Shown in pieces: positions 20,155 to 23,955 of a stretch of DNA of 23,955 nt. The notes under the pieces are model-generated. The model did not search any database, was not told the origin of the DNA, and saw only the letters and a program-made list of their open reading frames with translations. The stretch's first letter is position 1; each line of letters opens with the position of its first letter. This DNA is from CAZYCC01 sp964645985 (lineage in GTDB: Bacteria; Bacillota; Clostridia; Oscillospirales; CAG-272): the NCBI GenBank assembly GCA_964645985.1, contig CAZYCC010000018.1, positions 1 to 23,955 on the forward strand, written 5' to 3'. Position numbers and translations under genes: made by a program.

Positions 20155-20670
20155 ATGAGCGACCCTATTTCGCCCGCGTGGCGGCGGGCGATGCTGCCCG
20201 ATTCCCCGGACCTATGCCAGCGCGCGATGAGCGCCGCGCTCTCGCTCGCGCGGGAGGCCACCGCCGCGGGGGAGGTGCCGGTCGGGGCGGTGATCACCTG
20301 CGACGGGGAGATTGTGTCGCGCGCGCGCAACCGCCGCGAGGAGGAAAAGAACGCGCTCTGCCACGCGGAGCTCGCGGCGATCGATGCCGCCTGCCGCGCG
20401 CTCGGGGGCTGGCGGCTGCACCGCTGCACGCTTTACGTCACGCTCGAACCATGCCCCATGTGCGCGGGCGCGGCGGTCGGCGCGCGGGTGGCGAGAATCG
20501 TCGTTGGGGCAAGGGATGAGCGCGGCGGGGCGCTCGGGTCGGTGGTCGATCTCGCCTCGCTGCCGGGTGCTTACCGCCCCGAGGTGTGCTTCGATGAGGG
20601 AGCGTTTCGCGAGGAGTCCGCGCGGCTGCTGCGCGATTTTTTCGCCTCCTTGCGCGAGAGGCGAAACTGA
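20155..20670 (+). CDS. tadA: tRNA-specific adenosine deaminase
   Basis: TadA deaminates A34 to inosine in tRNA-Arg(ACG). The 171-residue protein has the zinc-dependent cytidine/adenosine deaminase signature: HAE (70-72, zinc-binding His and proton-shuttling Glu72) and EPCPMC (98-103, with the two zinc Cys residues). Further family segments are AGEVPVGAVI (38-47) and ARNRREEEKNALCHAE. The start ATG 20155 has no Shine-Dalgarno site and sits where transcription should begin, so it looks leaderless. A second ATG at 20191 (residue 13) would also keep the catalytic domain but equally lacks a ribosome site. It is followed by ppa after 151 bases without a terminator, so the two may be cotranscribed. 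Confidence 0.95.
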   Translation: MSDPISPAWRRAMLPDSPDLCQRAMSAALSLAREATAAGEVPVGAVITCDGEIVSRARNRREEEKNALCHAELAAIDAACRALGGWRLHRCTLYVTLEPCPMCAGAAVGARVARIVVGARDERGGALGSVVDLASLPGAYRPEVCFDEGAFREESARLLRDFFASLRERRN

Positions 20671-20821
20671 CCCCCTCGCTATCGCAAAAGCGCGCCACGC
20701 CGCTATGCGAGAACTCCCCTCGCGGAAACTCTCGCTCTCCCGCCCGAAATCGCGAAAGACCCGGTTTGTCAGATTCTTCAAAATAATGTTAAACGAAACG
20801 CGAAAGGATTGTGGCGATATT

Positions 20822-21364
20822 ATGAATATTTGGCACGACATCGATTCCTCACGCATCACGCCCGAGGACTTTATGGCGGTCATTGAGATCCCGAAGGGGA
20901 GCAAGACCAAATACGAACTGGACAAGCGCACCGGCGCGCTGCGGCTCGACCGGATTTTGCACACCTCGACCCACTATCCCGCCAACTACGGCTTCATCCC
21001 GCGCACCTACGCGGAGGATATGGATCCGCTCGATGTGCTCGTCCTGTGCTCGGAGGTCATCTACCCGATGACGCTTGTGCGCTGCTACCCGATCGGCGTC
21101 ATCACCATGCTCGACAGCGGGCGCAACGACGAGAAGATTATTGCCATCCCCTTCGAGGACCCGACGCACAACACCTATCGCGACATCACCGATCTGCCGC
21201 GCCACATTTCGGACGAAATGACGCACTTTTTCAGCGTCTACAAGCAGCTGGAAAACAAGGAGACCGCGACCGACGATACGCCTCGCGGGCGCGAGGAGGC
21301 GGTGGAGATCGTGCGCGCGGCGATCGAAAACTACCGCCGCCGCTTCATTTTAATGGAGGAGTGA
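20822..21364 (+). CDS. ppa: Inorganic pyrophosphatase (family I, soluble)
   Basis: The enzyme hydrolyses pyrophosphate to two phosphates, pulling biosynthetic reactions forward. The 180-residue protein is of normal bacterial length. The N-terminal EIPKGSKTKYELD (22-34) carries the substrate-binding Lys and Glu. HYPANYGFIPRTY (51-63) leads into the metal-binding EDMDPLDVLVL (65-75), where Asp66, Asp68 and Asp71 match the D-x-D-P-x-D signature, although the second position is Met instead of the more common Gly. Asp98 and Asp103 in MLDSGRNDEKIIAIP complete the metal site. ATG 20822 fits the family N-terminus; the nearest ribosome-site-like sequence, AAAGGA at 20803-20808, is 13 bases away and weak. 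An in-frame ATG at 20786 is an alternative. A strong terminator follows about 110 bases downstream. Confidence 0.96.
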   Translation: MNIWHDIDSSRITPEDFMAVIEIPKGSKTKYELDKRTGALRLDRILHTSTHYPANYGFIPRTYAEDMDPLDVLVLCSEVIYPMTLVRCYPIGVITMLDSGRNDEKIIAIPFEDPTHNTYRDITDLPRHISDEMTHFFSVYKQLENKETATDDTPRGREEAVEIVRAAIENYRRRFILMEE

Positions 21365-21471
21365 CCCCCCCTCCCGGGCGCGATCTTTCCCGATTGCGGG
21401 GGGAGCACATCCTCGCGCCGCAAATTTGCGCCGATATTGCCTTTTGCCCACCCGCGAAGTTCCGCGCGAAG

Positions 21472-21503
21472 AAACGGCTCCCGCACGGGAGCCGTTTTCT
21501 TTG
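21472..21503 (+). terminator. Terminator of the tadA-ppa unit
   Basis: AAACGGCTCCC (21472-21482) pairs with GGGAGCCGTTT (21487-21497) around GCAC, followed by TCTTT. It is a strong Rho-independent terminator. Confidence 0.87.
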
Positions 21504-21980
21504 CGCGCGCGATTTGCGCGGGCTCGACACCATTCTTCCCTCCCGCCCGTTGCCGCGCACTCCCGCAACGATCCTCGCCGCTACGCGCGATCCGCTCGGG
21601 AAAAGTGACGGACAAGCGGCAAACCCCCTCCGCCCCGGATTTACGCGGGGGAAAGGGGAGCGCGGCCAAAGGGGGGGCGCGCCCGGGTTCCGAGCAAAAA
21701 AGTGAGAGCGGCGCGCCTATCGGAAACGGCGGGAACATTTTCCCCAAGGGAAAGAGCGCCGCGAGGAAGGTTTCTTTGCCGCGCGAGGAAGACCGAACCG
21801 GCTATCCGGTGTTTTCGGCTCATGGCTCGTGAACGCCGGGAAAATGTTCCCTTCGAAACGCGGTTCGCGAAACGCGAGGATTATCGTAAGAGAATTTTCG
21901 CCGTTTGCGGTAAACGGTATCCGGCACGATGTGAGAGGGCGGCCGCTTCGCAAAACCGCTCCTTGCAAGATATTCTGCCG
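21504..21980. other. Gene-free stretch between two terminators with an inverted pair of operator-like sites
   Basis: Frames here are shadows of the membrane gene's strand or low-quality Arg/Pro-rich translations, and none has a ribosome site and sensible composition together. The stretch is closed by terminators pointing in from both sides. Its only clear structure is the inverted pair at 21731-21744 and 21838-21851. Around 21590-21680 there are G/C runs resembling diverged units of the 8.1-8.5 kb repeat. Confidence 0.45.
21731..21851. repeat. 14-bp inverted repeat pair, each arm a near-palindrome
   Basis: GGGAACATTTTCCC (21731-21744) recurs as its exact reverse complement GGGAAAATGTTCCC at 21838-21851, 93 bases apart. 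Each arm is itself nearly palindromic (GGGAA-N4-TTCCC), like a dimeric repressor site. Flanking bases do not match, so a terminal-inverted-repeat element is less likely than two binding sites. Confidence 0.65.
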
Positions 21981-21981
21981 C

Positions 21982-22007
21982 AAAAGAAAACCGCCCCGGC
22001 GGGGCGG
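21982..22007 (-). terminator. Terminator of the small membrane protein gene
   Basis: On the minus strand CCGCCCC (22001-22007) pairs with GGGGCGG (21991-21997) around a 3-nt loop, followed by TTTTCTTTT. Confidence 0.82.
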
Positions 22008-22108
22008 GGTTATAAGGGATTCTCCGCACTTCGCCGCGGCGGCAGCGAGCGATTTTACGCTTTGCGCAAACCCCGTGGGCGCCCGCCCGATCGCGGGGGA
22101 GCGGCGGC

Positions 22109-22678
22109 TCACTTCTCCGCGCTCTCCTCGCGCTCGCGCTCGCGTTTGCGGTTGCGGCGATAAGCGATCGCCACGAGGGCAGCGAACAGGGCGAGCTGCG
22201 CGAGCGCGCAGGGTAGCAGCGCCCAGCCTCTCGCGAAGAAGGCGAGCGGCAGGTGCGGCAGCAGAAAGAGCGACGCGCCCCCGCTGTGGACAAAATCCCC
22301 GCGCGAAATAGCGCAGACGAGATAGCTCGGCGCGAGAACCCCCGCGTAGGCGAGAGTTTCGCGCAGGACAAAGGTCGGCGCGCGCATTTCCCCGAGCTTG
22401 AGCCTGCTCCAGAGCGCATAGCAGATGAGGTGAAAAATCGCGTACCCGGAAATTGACGCGAAAAACAGCCCATAGCGCAGGAAGCCGGTTTCCTCCGGCG
22501 GCAGGCCTCCCGCCTGCCCGATGGTCGCCGCGACGAGAAAAACGACGGCGAACGCCGGGATGGTGAGCAAGACATAGATAAGCCACTTCGTGAGGATATA
22601 GCGCAGCGCGCCCGGCGGCTTTGGGGGCGCGGGCGACCCGTCACGTGCGCCGCCGTCCCGTTTGGCAATCCAAGGCAT
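22109..22678 (-). CDS. Small integral membrane protein of unknown function
   Basis: This 189-residue protein has a polar, Gly/Pro-rich N-terminus (1-25) and four or five predicted transmembrane segments: about 28-52 (ILTKWLIYVLLTIPAFAVV and on), 68-90 (YGLFFASISGYAIFHLICYA), 107-123 (TLAYAGVLAPSYLVCAIS) and 136-175 (a long hydrophobic span that could cross twice). It ends in a strongly charged tail (RRNRKREREREESAEK), probably cytoplasmic by the positive-inside rule. No enzymatic or transport motif was recognised. ATG 22678 has no visible Shine-Dalgarno site, but it is the only ATG before the first membrane segment. The gene has its own promoter (22788-22816), a leader of about 100 nt and its own terminator. 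It is divergent from prs, with no evident functional link. Confidence 0.8.
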   Translation of the reverse strand: MPWIAKRDGGARDGSPAPPKPPGALRYILTKWLIYVLLTIPAFAVVFLVAATIGQAGGLPPEETGFLRYGLFFASISGYAIFHLICYALWSRLKLGEMRAPTFVLRETLAYAGVLAPSYLVCAISRGDFVHSGGASLFLLPHLPLAFFARGWALLPCALAQLALFAALVAIAYRRNRKREREREESAEK

Positions 22679-22787
22679 AGGGTAAACGTGGGGAGAAAGA
22701 AAACACCGCAGTGAGCGGCGCCGGGAGAGCGGGGGCTCGCTAAGAAACCCGTGCGCGTTCGCTCACAAAGCAGAGGGATGTTGCGAT

Positions 22788-22816
22788 ATTTTACCACATT
22801 GCTCTTCTTTTTTCAA
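22788..22816 (-). promoter_or_regulatory. Promoter for the small membrane protein gene
   Basis: On the minus strand: -35 TTGAAA (22811-22816), 17-nt spacer and -10 TAAAAT (22788-22793), preceded by TGTGG. The start site would be near 22781. Confidence 0.75.
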
Positions 22817-22844
22817 CTCCCGCTGATTTTTTCGCGCGGGGGGT

Positions 22845-22872
22845 TTGCAAAATCGCGCGCCTATGGTATAAT
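22845..22872 (+). promoter_or_regulatory. Promoter for prs
   Basis: -35 TTGCAA (22845-22850), 16-nt spacer and a perfect -10 TATAAT (22867-22872), preceded by TGG. Its -35 lies 28 bases from that of the divergent membrane-protein promoter. The leader would be about 37 nt. Confidence 0.82.
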
Positions 22873-22915
22873 CGGGGAGAGAGCGGGCGGGCGAGCGACA
22901 CCGGATGGAGGCATT

Positions 22916-23955
22916 ATGCAAAGGGAAAATTTGGTCGGCAAACTGAGCATTATCGCGATGAAGGGCTGCGAGGCGTTCACCGAGGAGGTCAACCGCCACC
23001 TGAAGGAGGACTTCGATCGCGCGGAAGATCTGCCCGAGGGCAAGGACACCTTCCTCGTGCGCGCCGACTGTCCGCGCTTCGGCAGCGGCGAGGCCAAGGG
23101 CATTATCCGCGAATCGCTGCGCGGGCACGATGTCTTTATTATCTGCGACCCTTTCAACCACGGCGTGCACTACGAAATGTTCGGGCAGAAAATCCCCATG
23201 AGCCCGGATGAGCACTTTGCCGACCTCAAGCGCGTGATCGGCGCGATCGGCGGCAAGGCGCGCCGCATCACCGTCATTATGCCCATGCTCTACGAGGGGC
23301 GGCAGCACAGGCGCTCGGCGCGCGAGTCTCTCGACTGCGCGATGATGCTGCAAGAGCTGACCTCGCTCGGCGTCTTTAATATCATCACCTTCGACGCGCA
23401 CGACGCGCGCGTGCAAAACGCCATCCCGCTGCACGGGTTTGAGTCGGTACAGCCGACCTACCAGATGATCAAGGCCCTCATTCGCAATGTGCCCAACCTT
23501 GTGCTCAACGCCGACCATGTCACCATCGTCTCCCCCGACGAGGGCGGGATGTCGCGCTGCATCTACTTTTCGTCTGTGCTCAAGCTCGACCTCGGGATGT
23601 TCTACAAGCGGCGCAACTACGCGGTCGTCGTCAATGGGCGAAACCCCATCGAGGCGCACGAGTACCTCGGCAAGCCGGTTAGCGGCAAGGATGTGGTCAT
23701 CGTCGACGATATGATCTCCTCGGGCGACAGCCTGCTCGAGGTGGCAAAGCACTTAAAGGAGCGCGGCGCCACGCGGATTTTCGCCTTCACCACGTTCGGG
23801 CTCTTCTGCGACGGCCTGTCTAAGTTTGATGAGGCATACGCCGATGGCATCATCGACCGCGTCTTCACGACCAACCTCATCTACCGCATGCCCGAGCTGC
23901 GATCTCGCGAATGGTACTGCGAGGTGGACCTCACCAAGTATGTGGCGTCGCTCAT
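22916..23955 (+). CDS. prs: Ribose-phosphate pyrophosphokinase (3' end outside window)
   Basis: Prs makes PRPP from ribose 5-phosphate and ATP for purine, pyrimidine, His, Trp and NAD synthesis. My own translation gives 346 residues in one open frame to the window edge. ATG 22916 is preceded by GGAGG (22907-22911). Visible motifs include the catalytic-loop region MPMLYEGRQHRRSARESLDC, the ITFDAHDARVQNAIPLHGF segment that matches the FDAHD-type loop of clostridial enzymes, VSPDEGGMSR (pyrophosphate loop) and the PRPP loop VVIVDDMISSGDS (260-272). The N-terminus (MQRENLVGKLSIIAMKGCEAF) and an overall length exceeding the about 315 residues of classical Prs fit a longer variant I know from Clostridia. 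The gene is monocistronic as far as visible, with a leader of about 37 nt and no purine-type riboswitch. Confidence 0.93.
   Translation, partial: MQRENLVGKLSIIAMKGCEAFTEEVNRHLKEDFDRAEDLPEGKDTFLVRADCPRFGSGEAKGIIRESLRGHDVFIICDPFNHGVHYEMFGQKIPMSPDEHFADLKRVIGAIGGKARRITVIMPMLYEGRQHRRSARESLDCAMMLQELTSLGVFNIITFDAHDARVQNAIPLHGFESVQPTYQMIKALIRNVPNLVLNADHVTIVSPDEGGMSRCIYFSSVLKLDLGMFYKRRNYAVVVNGRNPIEAHEYLGKPVSGKDVVIVDDMISSGDSLLEVAKHLKERGATRIFAFTTFGLFCDGLSKFDEAYADGIIDRVFTTNLIYRMPELRSREWYCEVDLTKYVASL

Noticed and set aside
21731..21851. LexA (SOS) boxes
   Set aside because: The Gram-positive LexA site needs GAAC-N4-GTTC. Each arm here contains only one matching half.
21717..22797. Two long minus-strand frames overlapping the small membrane protein gene
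   Set aside because: They are out of frame with the protein that has clear membrane segments, run through its terminator, and translate to Arg/Ser/Pro-rich sequence.

Overview
The window looks like a GC-rich member of the Clostridia (Firmicutes), probably an Oscillospiraceae- or Christensenellales-like gut anaerobe known from a draft or metagenome assembly. Evidence for this: a 100-N scaffold gap; a GTP-type PEP carboxykinase; a clostridial form of PRPP synthetase; a TSCPD-domain protein; an RNHCP protein; a secreted dockerin-bearing cysteine peptidase; an L10 leader of the Firmicutes kind; and sigma-A promoters with mostly 17-nt spacers. No taxonomy could be computed. No phage, transposase, CRISPR array, tRNA or rRNA gene is visible.

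Layout. 1-723 is the 3' end of a surface or secreted beta-rich protein, closed by a strong terminator. 917-2431 is an orphan, degenerate McrB-like AAA+ ATPase with its own promoter and terminator. 2830-4632 (minus) is pckA, divergent from 4862-6325, a stand-alone rplJ-rplL operon with a promoter and an L10 autoregulatory leader whose terminator and antiterminator pairings can both be read. pgm (6376-8094, minus) converges on it. Behind pgm lies a cluster of short GC-rich palindromic repeats (8141-8532), then a TSCPD protein, an unrecognised 361-aa protein and aroC, all on the minus strand. After a gap-containing intergenic stretch (11524-12368) comes a secreted C1 peptidase with a C-terminal dockerin (12369-15029, plus). 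The minus strand then carries htpG, an RNHCP protein, mnmE and a HAD phosphatase. The plus strand carries tadA-ppa. The last part holds a small membrane protein (minus), divergent from prs (plus, cut by the window end).

How the genes work together. Most are core housekeeping functions: ribosome stalk, tRNA modification (mnmE at U34, tadA at A34), pyrophosphate and PRPP metabolism, hexose phosphate interconversion, gluconeogenesis/anaplerosis, chorismate synthesis and protein folding. They sit in short units separated by promoters and terminators, not in one large operon. The most unusual parts are the orphan McrB-like ATPase, the palindromic repeat cluster, an apparently leaderless tadA, the secreted peptidase-dockerin protein, and a pair of inverted operator-like sites in an otherwise empty 480-bp stretch near 21.7-21.9 kb.
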